The notes under the pieces are model-generated. The model was not told the origin of the DNA. It did not search any database and was given only the letters and a program-made list of their open reading frames with translations. From a virus, in the IMG/VR virus record IMGVR_UViG_3300009149_000006, positions 1 to 43,192 of that record: a stretch of 43,192 nucleotides of DNA. One strand, 5' to 3'. The stretch's first letter is position 1. Each line of letters begins with the position of its first letter. The position numbers and the translations under genes were made by a program. Shown here one piece after another: positions 13,366-21,845 of the stretch.

Positions 13366-14364
13366 ATGGAACCTGTTCAAGATAACATTGGCCTTGAACC
13401 CGAAGATGTTCGCGTTGATGACTCTGATGAGGTCGGGTATAGTTCTTATGACGCACCACATCCCGATGACTTAGAGGGCGTGGCCGACATTTTCGGACAA
13501 TCTGTGGCTGGTGACCTTGATGGCGATGAGGACGAAACTGCTACGGCAAGTTCTGGTCAGAATGTTGACCTGGCCGAGCTAACCGACGAGGAACTTGCCG
13601 AGTTGGTGGCAGCGAACCCTCAAGCTGTAAGGAACCAGGCGATGATGCAATCTCGATTTACGCGCGAGTCACAGAGGCTCAAGCAAGAACAAGCCCAGTT
13701 GCAGACTGAACGTGACGAGCTATCGAGAATGCGTGGTGGGGTAGAGACCCTCTTGCAACGTGCTGGTATTGAGATACCTGCTAATGGTAACGAGGGGCCG
13801 TTGAGAGCGGCAATGAGCCAACGGGTTCAGCAAGCTGCTTTTCAACCTCAACAGCAACCGGCTACACCCGAGACCCCTGCTGGCACACCCGCTACTTTAG
13901 AAGAGTGGGGCGACCAGATTGTGGAGAAGGCGGTAGCAGCTGTTACGCAGGAACTGAAGCCATTGCAAGAGGCGCAGCAACGTGCGGAAATTGAGCGCTA
14001 TCACCGTGATAACGATATGCGGTTCGCGGAGTTAGCGCGGAATAATCCTGAGATTGCTGATGTTACTGGTCAAAGAGTGAAACCGGAACTTCGCCGGCGG
14101 ATCGAGAAAGAGATGATCGACACGCAGAACTTCTTTGACCCAGCAGCAACGTACTATAAGTTAAGGGAGCCGATGCTGCGCAAGCGCCGCCAAGCGGCGA
14201 TAGCTCAGAGTGCTGAGGAGCGCAAGGAAAAGCCGAGCACGAAGCCGACACGTAGCACTACACGGGGCAAGGCGAAGGCATTGTCCTCTGAAGAGAAAAC
14301 GGCGGCGACGTTTGCTTATGCCAGAGCGCATCCCCAGGACTTCATTGTGGCAGAAGAAAAGTAG
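13366..14364 (+). CDS. Putative capsid scaffold protein
   Basis: 332 residues from ATG 13366; a GTG directly before it (13363) is an alternative. The N-terminus is very acidic (DDSDEVGYSSYDAPHPDD, LDGDEDETATASS), the middle is helical and glutamine rich (SQRLKQEQAQLQTERDEL) and the C-terminus is basic (RSTTRGKAKAL). This order and the place between portal and major capsid are typical of scaffolding proteins. The identification is by context and composition. Confidence 0.7.
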   Translation: MEPVQDNIGLEPEDVRVDDSDEVGYSSYDAPHPDDLEGVADIFGQSVAGDLDGDEDETATASSGQNVDLAELTDEELAELVAANPQAVRNQAMMQSRFTRESQRLKQEQAQLQTERDELSRMRGGVETLLQRAGIEIPANGNEGPLRAAMSQRVQQAAFQPQQQPATPETPAGTPATLEEWGDQIVEKAVAAVTQELKPLQEAQQRAEIERYHRDNDMRFAELARNNPEIADVTGQRVKPELRRRIEKEMIDTQNFFDPAATYYKLREPMLRKRRQAAIAQSAEERKEKPSTKPTRSTTRGKAKALSSEEKTAATFAYARAHPQDFIVAEEK

Positions 14365-14377
14365 GCAATAGGGCAAT

Positions 14378-14407
14378 CTGTGACCTCGCGCTGATGAGGT
14401 GACACAG
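14378..14407 (+). promoter_or_regulatory. Hairpin hiding the ribosome binding site of the major capsid gene
   Basis: CTGTG (14378-14382) pairs with CACAG (14403-14407) and ACCTC (14383-14387) with GAGGT (14396-14400), leaving a 2-nt bulge and an 8-nt loop. The ribosome binding site GAGGTG is inside the stem and the ATG is 1 nt beyond it, so folding would reduce translation initiation. Confidence 0.65.
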
Positions 14408-14408
14408 A

Positions 14409-15506
14409 ATGGCCTTGGTAAATACGTTTAATTCGCTGACACGGGATATTTACGAGCCTAATTTTGCCGATAATATCTTTGTTAAATCAGCATTTTGGAG
14501 TGAAGCATATAGGCACGCAAAACCAGTAAATGGTGGAAAGCAGTATGTAGCACCAATCAAGACTGGGAAGCTGGGTGGAGGCACTTACCGTCTGGCTGAC
14601 GACACCTTGACACTAACTACTGGCGAGATCGCCTCGGAGGTTCGCTTCGACTGGCGGCATTACTATGTGCCTGTCCAGCTAAGTGCGATCAACGTCGACC
14701 TAAATGCTCAAGCTGGCACCGATCAGATAGCGAACGTGCTGGATACCTATATCTGGTCTGCTGGCGAAACGATGCGCGATAGTTTGTTAGGGACCCACGT
14801 CTTTGGTACTGCCGAAGATGACACTTACAACGAGCGCATTGATGGTCTTTATGACCTGATGCAGGAAGAGGATACCGCTGACGGGTTTGGTGGATATAAT
14901 GGTAATAGCAACTACGGTGAGATATCCGTTACCGACCTCACTACCTGGAAGGCTCATATTGACCGCTGTACTGGCTCATCTGGTGCTTGGGTTCCGAACG
15001 AATGCACCGTAGAAGTCTGCCGTGCGATGATCAATGAGATCGTCCACGGTCCCAACGGCTGCAACGAACTACCCCACCTTGCTGTGACCACCCCCGAGGT
15101 ATACCAGAAACTCTCTCGTGAGATTTTCGAGAAGGGTCTCTCCCAGCCGGTTATTACCCGTACTGGTGAGCGACTGGTCAAGGCAGGGTTCCAGGCGTTT
15201 GAGATCGATAACGTGCCGTTCATTGCGGACGAGCACGCTCCTGACTCTACCTGGGATGCTACAGTTGTTTGTACTAATGGCTACGAGAATGTAACCGGAG
15301 ATCACATCTTCTTCATCAACTGGGATTATTGGTTCCCCTTCTACCTACCGAAGTGGAATATGCAGTTTGATGAGTGGCTGAAAGCTCCTGCTACCGGCCA
15401 TAAGTACACCAACCGCCTATTCTGGTGGGGGAACTTCATGTGCACGCAGCGCAGGGCACAAGGTGCAATCTACAACATCGATGTGAGCCTGCTGTATGAC
15501 AGCTAA
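14409..15506 (+). CDS. Major capsid protein
   Basis: 365 residues, directly after the scaffold gene. It begins MALVNTFNSLTRDIYEPNF and has features of HK97-fold capsid proteins of this type: an N-terminal arm, a beta-rich E-loop-like part (KQYVAPIKTGKLGGG, then EVRFDWRHYYVPVQLS), a long helix (DQIANVLDTYIWSAGETM) and a domain with repeated TPEVYQKL and PFIADEHAPDS patterns. The sequence fits no named family well enough for me to state one. The assignment is by context, length and fold-like features. Confidence 0.8.
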   Translation: MALVNTFNSLTRDIYEPNFADNIFVKSAFWSEAYRHAKPVNGGKQYVAPIKTGKLGGGTYRLADDTLTLTTGEIASEVRFDWRHYYVPVQLSAINVDLNAQAGTDQIANVLDTYIWSAGETMRDSLLGTHVFGTAEDDTYNERIDGLYDLMQEEDTADGFGGYNGNSNYGEISVTDLTTWKAHIDRCTGSSGAWVPNECTVEVCRAMINEIVHGPNGCNELPHLAVTTPEVYQKLSREIFEKGLSQPVITRTGERLVKAGFQAFEIDNVPFIADEHAPDSTWDATVVCTNGYENVTGDHIFFINWDYWFPFYLPKWNMQFDEWLKAPATGHKYTNRLFWWGNFMCTQRRAQGAIYNIDVSLLYDS

Positions 15507-15559
15507 AAACTGAATAGGGATGTTCGTATAAATATCTATGAGTAAGAGGTGTGAAGACT

Positions 15560-17434
15560 ATGTTAAAAACGTGGAAAGTAACGTTGCTGGCACTGGCACT
15601 TGTCATCGGGATGGTTCTGCCGGTGCAGGCAGCATTGTACTACCGCGATATGTCGGGCTATGTGCTGGAACAAAGCGCGACTGCTGATGCCGATACTACT
15701 ATCCAGTATGAGGTTGGTACGGCAGAGGCGCAGACTATCACGGTGAGTAAGAATGGTGGCGCGTATGGCGTTACCGCCGGTACTACAGCAACGCAGATTG
15801 GAGGCGTAGTGTACAAGCTCGTTATACACGAGGATGACATTGACACTAATGGTAATGTCAGCTTCCTCTCTACAGGAGCTACCGACCAACAATATCTACT
15901 GAACATCACAGTGGTAGATCACGATGTTCAGTCTGCTATTGCTGCGATACTGGCTGACACTGGCACCGACGGTGTCGTTTTAGGTGCTGATGCGATCACT
16001 GCGGCAAAGAGAGCTGACGATGCTATCTCGGCTGAGCACCTGAATACCGGCGCGATTACAGCCGACGCCTTTGCTGCTGACGCGATTGTGGCGGCAACCC
16101 TGGCTACCGGCGCGATCACAGCGGACGCTTATGCTGCTGACGCGATTGTGGCGGCGACACTGGCTACAGGTGCTCTGACAGCCGATGCCTTTGCCGCTGA
16201 CGCGATTGTGGCGGCGACACTGGCTACCGATTCCATCACTACCGACGCGTTGCAGGATGGCACGCTTGCAGCAGCCAAGTTTGGCGCTGACTGTATTACT
16301 TCCGCAACGATAGCCGATGACGCTATCTCGGCGGAGCACCTGAATACCGGCGCGATTACAGCCGACGCCTTTGCTGCTGATGCGATTGTGGCGGCTACGC
16401 TGGCTACCGGCGCGATCACAGCGGATGCTTATGCTGCTGACGCGATTGTGGCGGCGACACTGGCTACAGGTGCTCTGACAGCGGACGCCTTTGCTGCTGA
16501 TGCTATTGTAGCAGCTACACTGGCTACTGATGCAATCGGAGCCGATGCGCTGGCTACTGACAGCGTTCAAGAAATCGCCGACCAGGTATGGGATGAGGCT
16601 GCCGCTGATCACGTTGGTGCGGGCAGCATCTCCAAGGCGATTCAGGACGGTGTGAGTGCTGCTGGTGTGGCGGATGCGGTATGGGATGAGGCTGCTGCTG
16701 ATCACGTTGCTGCGCTCTCTATGGGTGCATCAATGGGCGACATCCTCACTGATACTAGCACAGGTGTAGCTATCGCTGCTGACGGTATCACTTCTGCCAA
16801 GATAGCTGACGATGCTATTTCTGCGGAGCACTTGAATACAGGTGCTCTGACAGCGGACGCTTTTGCTGCTGACGCTATTGTTGCGGCGACTCTCGCAACT
16901 GGGGCGCTAACGGCGGATGCTTTCGCTGCCGATGCTATTGTAGCAGCTACACTGGCGACTGATAGTATTACGGCTGACGCTATTGCCGATAGTGCTATAG
17001 ACGCTGGTGCAATAGCTGCTGCTGCTATCGGCGCATCTGAAATAGCTACTGACGCTATTGGTGCCGACGAGATTGCCTCTACGGCGGCTGCTGAGATCGT
17101 AGCCGCTGACGAGCCGCGTGGTGTATATGTCTACCGAGTGCATAAGAATGAGCCGGTTGCTGCTAACCGGACGGTCTACTTCCGTGCACCAGGTACGTTG
17201 CCCGCGAATGCCTCGATCAGCATCAATGGCGGAGCGTTCGCTAGCAGCACCAATGCACCGGCAACTGTGAATGGTAACTTCCGCAAACTCGAATTGAGTA
17301 GGGCGGAGACCAATATCGAGGGTCGTTTGGTGATTGACATCACTACGACTTCTACGGTTAGCTATAGTACAATAATCGTAGATTGCTCGAAGGAGGACCC
17401 GTTCACTGGCCGACGCACAGGTGGTGTTTACTAA
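15560..17434 (+). CDS. Repetitive secreted or surface protein with pentapeptide-periodic repeats
   Basis: 624 residues from ATG 15560 (AAGAGGTG upstream; a GTG at 15551 is an alternative). It starts with a typical signal peptide (basic MLKTWK, hydrophobic core, VQA cleavage site near residue 24). A beta domain follows (residues 25-130), then about 400 residues in which a hydrophobic residue (I, L, F or Y) recurs every fifth position, as in GAITA DAFAA DAIVA ATLAT. The main unit is 20 residues (60 bp), with a higher-order 300-bp duplication. A C-terminal beta domain ends the protein (VYVYRVHKNEPVAANRT). The repeat suggests a beta-helix or fibre. It is encoded between capsid and lysis/tail genes. 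Confidence 0.7.
   Translation: MLKTWKVTLLALALVIGMVLPVQAALYYRDMSGYVLEQSATADADTTIQYEVGTAEAQTITVSKNGGAYGVTAGTTATQIGGVVYKLVIHEDDIDTNGNVSFLSTGATDQQYLLNITVVDHDVQSAIAAILADTGTDGVVLGADAITAAKRADDAISAEHLNTGAITADAFAADAIVAATLATGAITADAYAADAIVAATLATGALTADAFAADAIVAATLATDSITTDALQDGTLAAAKFGADCITSATIADDAISAEHLNTGAITADAFAADAIVAATLATGAITADAYAADAIVAATLATGALTADAFAADAIVAATLATDAIGADALATDSVQEIADQVWDEAAADHVGAGSISKAIQDGVSAAGVADAVWDEAAADHVAALSMGASMGDILTDTSTGVAIAADGITSAKIADDAISAEHLNTGALTADAFAADAIVAATLATGALTADAFAADAIVAATLATDSITADAIADSAIDAGAIAAAAIGASEIATDAIGADEIASTAAAEIVAADEPRGVYVYRVHKNEPVAANRTVYFRAPGTLPANASISINGGAFASSTNAPATVNGNFRKLELSRAETNIEGRLVIDITTTSTVSYSTIIVDCSKEDPFTGRRTGGVY
16018..16980 (+). repeat. 60-bp repeats with 300-bp higher-order duplication
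   Basis: Units of 60 bp start at 16049, 16109 and 16169; the whole block from about 16021 recurs with a 300-bp period from 16321, and a further shorter block begins near 16813. Differences between copies are mostly synonymous, so the repeats are kept by selection on the protein. Confidence 0.85.
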
Positions 17435-17461
17435 GTAAGCCTGGCCCGCTGCCTGGCTGAT

Positions 17462-17511
17462 GTGGGGTAGGAGTCCCCACCCTCCCGCTCCTACCCCACT
17501 GTCTCTTTTTT
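17462..17511 (+). terminator. Rho-independent terminator after the capsid block
   Basis: GTGGGGTAGGAG (17462-17473) pairs perfectly with CTCCTACCCCAC (17488-17499) around a 14-nt loop and is followed by a T-rich end with six T residues at 17506-17511. It lies between the repetitive protein and the next small gene and would lower expression of tail genes relative to capsid genes. Confidence 0.85.
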
Positions 17512-17524
17512 CGAGGAGGACGTT

Positions 17525-17746
17525 ATGCGAAAAGTGTTTCGTTGGATAGCACGGGGACTAGGGCTGTTGCCTAAGTTCGCTGTTGTCGTGCAAGTAGGGC
17601 GACAGAGGTCTGGCTGGGAGCCGCTTGTGCTAAGCTGGCATAAGACGAAGACGGAAGCAATGCGCAGAGCCAAATTACTACGTAGCCAGCGGATACTTTG
17701 TGATGTGGAACCTGAGGATACAGCACGAAGGTGGGTGAAAATGTGA
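17525..17746 (+). CDS. Small basic protein, 73 residues
   Basis: Starts MRKVFRWIARGLGLLPK after GAGGAGG. Short amphipathic N-terminus, then VVVQVGRQRSGWEPLVLSW and a basic helix (TEAMRRAKLLRSQR). No family recognised. It overlaps the amidase start (GTG at 17743), so it may be coupled to lysis. Confidence 0.6.
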   Translation: MRKVFRWIARGLGLLPKFAVVVQVGRQRSGWEPLVLSWHKTKTEAMRRAKLLRSQRILCDVEPEDTARRWVKM

Positions 17747-18414
17747 AGCGAGTAACACTCCCACAGTTGAAACTCTACCTTTCGGCGGCTCCTCAGCCTC
17801 GTGATATTGATATGGTGATCTTGCACCACACGTGGCGACCTAGGGCCTCGGAGTATCTCGGCGAGTATACCTGGAGTGCTATCCGACGCTACCACATGAA
17901 GCAAAAAGGCTGGTCGGATATTGGCTATCATGTAGGTATAGGGCCAGATGGCAGTATCTGGTTACTACGGCCTATTGAGCGGTCGGGGGCACACTGCCTA
18001 GGGAAGAATAGCCATTCTGTGGGAGTGGTGATGATTGGCGACTTCGATGTGGAAAACCCGTATGACAACGGCTACGCTACTGCCATTGACGTGATAGCTG
18101 CTGTCTGCCACGCCTATGAGCTAGACGCAGATGCTGTTTACTTCCACCGTGACTTTGCCAACAAGACTTGTCCTGGAACAAAGATAAAGCGAGAGGATGT
18201 GCGCAGATTGGTCAACAGTAAACTGAAAACTGGTTCCTATTATCCAGGGGCGGTTAACATTGTTGTAGAACACAATGGGCAAGTAGTGGGATCGTGTATG
18301 GGCCAGTTGGAGCAGGGGACAGTGGTGGCCTCGGTGCGGATATTAGCTGAGCTAGTTGGGGCGGAAGTTAAGGATGAGATACCACAGAGTCGGACGGTAC
18401 GTATACTAATATAG
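17743..18414 (+). CDS. N-acetylmuramoyl-L-alanine amidase (Amidase_2 / PGRP family)
   Basis: 223 residues from GTG 17743 (AAGGTGG upstream and overlap with the previous stop; a GTG at 17731 is an alternative). The zinc ligands and catalytic residues are visible: ILHHTW near residue 30, YHVGIGPDGSIW, GVVMIGDF and HRDFANKTCPG. The enzyme cuts the bond between N-acetylmuramic acid and L-alanine. The last 55 residues (VNIVVEHNGQVVGSCMG, LAELVGAEV) look like a small stalk or wall-binding domain of the copper amine oxidase N-terminal type. It is the likely endolysin or a virion hydrolase. Confidence 0.85.
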   Translation: MKRVTLPQLKLYLSAAPQPRDIDMVILHHTWRPRASEYLGEYTWSAIRRYHMKQKGWSDIGYHVGIGPDGSIWLLRPIERSGAHCLGKNSHSVGVVMIGDFDVENPYDNGYATAIDVIAAVCHAYELDADAVYFHRDFANKTCPGTKIKREDVRRLVNSKLKTGSYYPGAVNIVVEHNGQVVGSCMGQLEQGTVVASVRILAELVGAEVKDEIPQSRTVRILI

Positions 18415-18427
18415 TAGGAGGAGCTAA

Positions 18428-18643
18428 ATGCCGATAGGCGATATGACATTGGATGAAGTATTGCAGGGCCACGATGAACAGAAAGCCGTGGAGGATATTG
18501 CTGCTTTTAAGAGTCAAGCTATGGGGGCCATTACGCAGTTGGCAGCGGTCTTAAGTAACCTGACTAATAGTCCTTGTACTAGAGCGGCAGTGCAACTGCG
18601 CCAGGAGATCATCGCGAAACTTAGAGATACCTTTGCGGGGTAG
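18428..18643 (+). CDS. Small helical protein, 71 residues
   Basis: Starts MPIGDMTLDEVLQGHDE after AGGAGG. Predicted helical throughout (VEDIAAFKSQAMGAIT, then AAVQLRQEIIAKLRD). It ends 3 nt before the next start. Function unknown. Confidence 0.65.
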   Translation: MPIGDMTLDEVLQGHDEQKAVEDIAAFKSQAMGAITQLAAVLSNLTNSPCTRAAVQLRQEIIAKLRDTFAG

Positions 18644-18646
18644 ACT

Positions 18647-19777
18647 ATGGCTTTTGACCCGACAGAGTGGCAGTATCAAATGCCGGTGACTATTAACGCT
18701 GCCTCCGTTGCGGCCAATATGCCTGACGGCGGGGAGAGCGTCTTCCCTGTTGTCTTGGAAATTGTTAATGGTGGTAAAAACTGGGAAGGCGACGCAGCGA
18801 ATATCTTTACCCGCGTGGCAAACAAGGCCAACGATATTGCGTTTACGCTGACCGACGAGAGCACCCAGTTACTGCATATCACACCGGAGTATAATGCGAC
18901 TGGGGGGAGCGAGCACCTGGTTAGTCATATCGGAGGGCCAAGCATAGCTTCGGCGGTGGACACCGAGCTACTGATGTGGACTCGAGACGATGGGGCGGTC
19001 AGCCAGGAAAGCACACCGTACCTGGCAGCGGATAACTGGGCTGGCTACTGGGGACTGCACGAAAGCGCGGCGGGGACGGGGACAGCAGATACATACCAAG
19101 ATTTGAGTGACAACGCCAACCACGGCGACGACTATGTAAGTGATGCGGGCAAGACGGGCAAGGTAGGTGCGGGGCAGGAATTTGATGGTACCGATGACTA
19201 TATTGATTTGCCCGACCTTGCCGAAACCGCTGCTGGCACAATTACCGTATGGATAAATCCCTCTACCACAATAGGAGCGGCCACCAATAGCGGCTTACTA
19301 TTAAACGGCATTGGTAGCGGAGCTGCGGGGGAAACTATTCTCTTGAGGTGGACAGGCGCTAGTGGTGCATTGGATTTTTACATTTATGACGGTGATTTTC
19401 AGGTTGCGCGGTCAACAACGACGAGTTGGACTGCGGGAACTTGGTATCGAATAGCGGCCACCTGGGACGGCACCACTATGCGTCTCTATGTAGATGGTGC
19501 AGAAGAAGATAACACTCTCCAGGGGAGTCCCAGTGGTGCGACCAGTGTTTGGCGTCTAGGACGATGTGACTCTGGCGCGAACCGGTACTTCTTTGACGGA
19601 TTTATAGACGAGGCTGGCATACGCAGCGCAGCCAGTTCCGCCAACTGGATAACTACAACCTACAACTGCCAGAATGCAAACGATACCTTCTGGACGGTGG
19701 GCAGCGAAGTGGCGGTGGGGGGAGTCTCAACACCGATCAATTTGTTCCTGGGCAGTCGTGTGTTAGGAGGAATATGA
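18647..19777 (+). CDS. LamG-domain (concanavalin-like) surface or fibre protein
   Basis: 376 residues. The N-terminal part (WQYQMPVTINAASV, FPVVLEI) resembles DUF2341. Residues from about 125 form a LamG fold: GYWGLHESAAGTG, DLSDNANHGDDYV, GQEFDGTDDYIDLP, TITVWINPS, then WYRIAATWDGTTMRLYVDG and FIDEAGIRSAAS. This fold binds carbohydrates, so the protein may bind host surface sugars. It is followed by the 19779 gene with a 1-nt gap. Confidence 0.7.
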   Translation: MAFDPTEWQYQMPVTINAASVAANMPDGGESVFPVVLEIVNGGKNWEGDAANIFTRVANKANDIAFTLTDESTQLLHITPEYNATGGSEHLVSHIGGPSIASAVDTELLMWTRDDGAVSQESTPYLAADNWAGYWGLHESAAGTGTADTYQDLSDNANHGDDYVSDAGKTGKVGAGQEFDGTDDYIDLPDLAETAAGTITVWINPSTTIGAATNSGLLLNGIGSGAAGETILLRWTGASGALDFYIYDGDFQVARSTTTSWTAGTWYRIAATWDGTTMRLYVDGAEEDNTLQGSPSGATSVWRLGRCDSGANRYFFDGFIDEAGIRSAASSANWITTTYNCQNANDTFWTVGSEVAVGGVSTPINLFLGSRVLGGI

Positions 19778-19778
19778 A

Positions 19779-20516
19779 ATGGCGATCAAGGGCGTTGCGC
19801 TGACTGTAATCTATTACGCGTGGGACACGGCCAATAACACGTTTAAGACGGGAGACGTGGGCAACCATACGATGCGTGTGGTGACTGATGGTACGGCTAC
19901 TGCCGCAGACAACTCTCCTGCTGAAGTAGAGAATGGGGCATACAAACTGCTACTTTCTACCGACGAAATGGACGGGAACTTTATAACCTGGGAGGGGAGT
20001 AGCAGCACGGCGGATATTGAGATTTTTGGTGGAAGCGTCGTCACGGAACAGGGAGTGCTGGCTACATTGGCTGTTCCTGGTGACGAGATGGACTTGATAG
20101 ACGCACCTAACTCGACGGCAATTACGGCTATTCAGTCCGGCCTATCTACGCTTGCTGCTGGTGCTGAGATGGACTTGATAGACGCGCCGAACTCGACGGC
20201 AATTACGGCTATTCAGTCTGGCCTATCTACGCTTGCTGCTGGCGCTGAGATGGACTTGATTGATGCGCCGAACTCAACAGCTATTGCAGCAGCAGCACTG
20301 GCTCTTATTGAGGCAGACCTGGCGGGGTATGAGGCGTCGGCGAAAACTGGTACGAAGCTAGGCGAGATGATGGCTCTGATCCGAGCTTTTGCAGCAGGTA
20401 AGTTTGCCATTAATGGGTCGCCGCCAGTGCAGACGCTATACGAGACAGATGGTGTAACGGAAATATGCACGACTCCACTTGCTAGTGATTATAGTACGAG
20501 AGGTGCGCCTGAGTAA
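19779..20516 (+). CDS. Fibre-like protein with 27-residue repeats
   Basis: 245 residues. The first 90 form a beta domain (YYAWDTANNTFKTGD, AEVENGAYKLLLSTDEM) with the same layout as the beta domain of the repetitive protein 15560-17434. Then EMDLIDAPNSTAITAI is repeated three times (81-bp units at 20085, 20166 and 20247, the last one partial), followed by a helix. Probably a fibre or adhesion component. AGGAGG lies upstream. Confidence 0.65.
   Translation: MAIKGVALTVIYYAWDTANNTFKTGDVGNHTMRVVTDGTATAADNSPAEVENGAYKLLLSTDEMDGNFITWEGSSSTADIEIFGGSVVTEQGVLATLAVPGDEMDLIDAPNSTAITAIQSGLSTLAAGAEMDLIDAPNSTAITAIQSGLSTLAAGAEMDLIDAPNSTAIAAAALALIEADLAGYEASAKTGTKLGEMMALIRAFAAGKFAINGSPPVQTLYETDGVTEICTTPLASDYSTRGAPE
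20085..20286 (+). repeat. 81-bp tandem repeat within the fibre-like gene
   Basis: Exactly spaced units begin at 20085, 20166 and 20247 (81 bp, 27 codons). The first two differ in a few bases; the third is partial. Confidence 0.85.
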
Positions 20517-20518
20517 CG

Positions 20519-21196
20519 ATGCCTGCACATCGCATAGCAGCAAGTGGCTATGGAGGAGTACCGCATCTGATAGCTTCTCGTGGCTATCGGCAGCCTAACT
20601 ATGCACTAAGAGTAACAGCAAACCATAGCTTGACGCCTTCAATAGTCTTTACGCCGACGCCGGATATGGCGGCATTAGCTTCACCGCAAGACGCGGAGTT
20701 CTATCTTGATTATGACCAGGAGACATCTGTTACACTTACTGTACCTGCCGTTGATCCGAGCGGCTATCACTGGGACGGCTGGTACGTTGGTGCGGTGCGG
20801 CAGACGACGGCCAAGGCATACAACTTTACACTTAATGCTAACACCACGGTGGAGGCGAGGTACAATATGGACTACAATATAACCGTAATGGCAACATTAG
20901 CGGGAGGTGCATCGACAATCTATCCGACGATAACCTTCTCGCCGACGCCAGACAATGATGCCTTGGCATCACCACAGCAGGCCGACTTCGTGCTGAATTA
21001 TGATGCTGACACCGAGGTGACACTAACTGCACCAACGGCAAACCCGCCAGGCTTCCGTTGGTGGGGCGTCTGGGTAGGGAATACTCGACAGACCTGGAGC
21101 AAGGAGTACACATTTACCCTAACCGCAGGTGTGACGGTTGAGTTCCGTTATCTTCACGTCAGAGGTCGTATCTCAAAGAAAAGGTGGTGGCGTTAG
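20519..21196 (+). CDS. Protein with two InlB-type beta repeats
   Basis: 225 residues with two copies of a repeat of about 80 residues: LRVTANHSLTPSIVFTPTPD ... SVTLTVPAVDPSGYHWDGWYV ... NTTVEARY and a second ITVMATLAGGAST ... EVTLTAPTANPPGFRWWGVWV ... GVTVEFRY. This matches bacterial (InlB B-type) repeats found in surface proteins. The C-terminus is basic. Probably an adhesion or fibre part. It ends one nt before the TTG start of the next gene. Confidence 0.7.
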   Translation: MPAHRIAASGYGGVPHLIASRGYRQPNYALRVTANHSLTPSIVFTPTPDMAALASPQDAEFYLDYDQETSVTLTVPAVDPSGYHWDGWYVGAVRQTTAKAYNFTLNANTTVEARYNMDYNITVMATLAGGASTIYPTITFSPTPDNDALASPQQADFVLNYDADTEVTLTAPTANPPGFRWWGVWVGNTRQTWSKEYTFTLTAGVTVEFRYLHVRGRISKKRWWR

Positions 21197-21197
21197 C

Positions 21198-21833
21198 TTG
21201 GCAATCTACGGAGGATTAAATTACGGGCAGTTGCGGTCTCAGGTGCACCTTACAGTTTTGGATGTGTACCCAGATCGCATTGACGATGCACTTGTAAAGA
21301 AGTGGGTGAAGCAGGGGCACCTTGAGATAGACACGCGATTGCGCTGGACGCGGGGTACAGATACCTTTGATACAGTGAATGGTACTGTATCATATACTCC
21401 TACAACCACCAATCGCAATATCGTTGCAGTTGTCTACGACAGCACCGAGGTTCTCGAGGAGATAGATTTCCAGCACTACCTGCGCAAGTACAGCGACTCC
21501 CAGGCGACCAGCGACCCTGATCACTATGCGATGTGGGGAGGAACTATGTATCTCTACCCCACGCCGGATGATGCTAAGACGGTAACACTATATGTGATTG
21601 AACTGCCCACAGAACTTAGTGCTGATGGTGATATACCGACGATCCCGCCAGAACTGCACTGGTTGATTGTAGACTTTGCGCTGAGCAAGGCATATTTCCA
21701 CCTGCAAGATATAAACTCTGCGACGAACTACTATGCTAAGTTTGAGCGTGACTTAGCAGCTTGGGAAGACAATGTGGAAAGTTATAGGAACCGCCAGGTG
21801 GCGGTCGCCGATATTTGGCCTGGGCACGCTTAA
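21198..21833 (+). CDS. Head-tail adaptor-like protein
   Basis: 211 residues. A TTG start at 21198 is preferred: it lies one nt after the previous stop and AAAGGTGG lies upstream; the frame is open from 21138 but that would overlap 59 nt of the preceding gene. Pattern: LRSQVHLTVLDVYPDRIDD, LVKKWVKQGHLEIDTRLRW, TFDTVNGTVSYTP, then YLYPTPDDAKTVTLYVIEL and a C-terminal helical part. This is the layout of adaptor proteins between portal and tail in podoviruses. The neighbour 21846-22523 has a similar layout. Confidence 0.55.
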   Translation: MAIYGGLNYGQLRSQVHLTVLDVYPDRIDDALVKKWVKQGHLEIDTRLRWTRGTDTFDTVNGTVSYTPTTTNRNIVAVVYDSTEVLEEIDFQHYLRKYSDSQATSDPDHYAMWGGTMYLYPTPDDAKTVTLYVIELPTELSADGDIPTIPPELHWLIVDFALSKAYFHLQDINSATNYYAKFERDLAAWEDNVESYRNRQVAVADIWPGHA

Positions 21834-21845
21834 GGAGAGCTAACG

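Noticed and set aside
14391-14397. CTGATGA, the core motif of hammerhead ribozymes, before the major capsid gene
   Set aside because: The matching GAAA and three-stem arrangement are missing; the motif is part of the hairpin at 14378-14407.
15504-15532. TATAAA at 15527 as a promoter for the repetitive protein
   Set aside because: No -35 match at the right distance (GCTAAA).
16018-16980. 60-bp repeats as a CRISPR array
   Set aside because: The units are contiguous, coding and in frame, without spacers.
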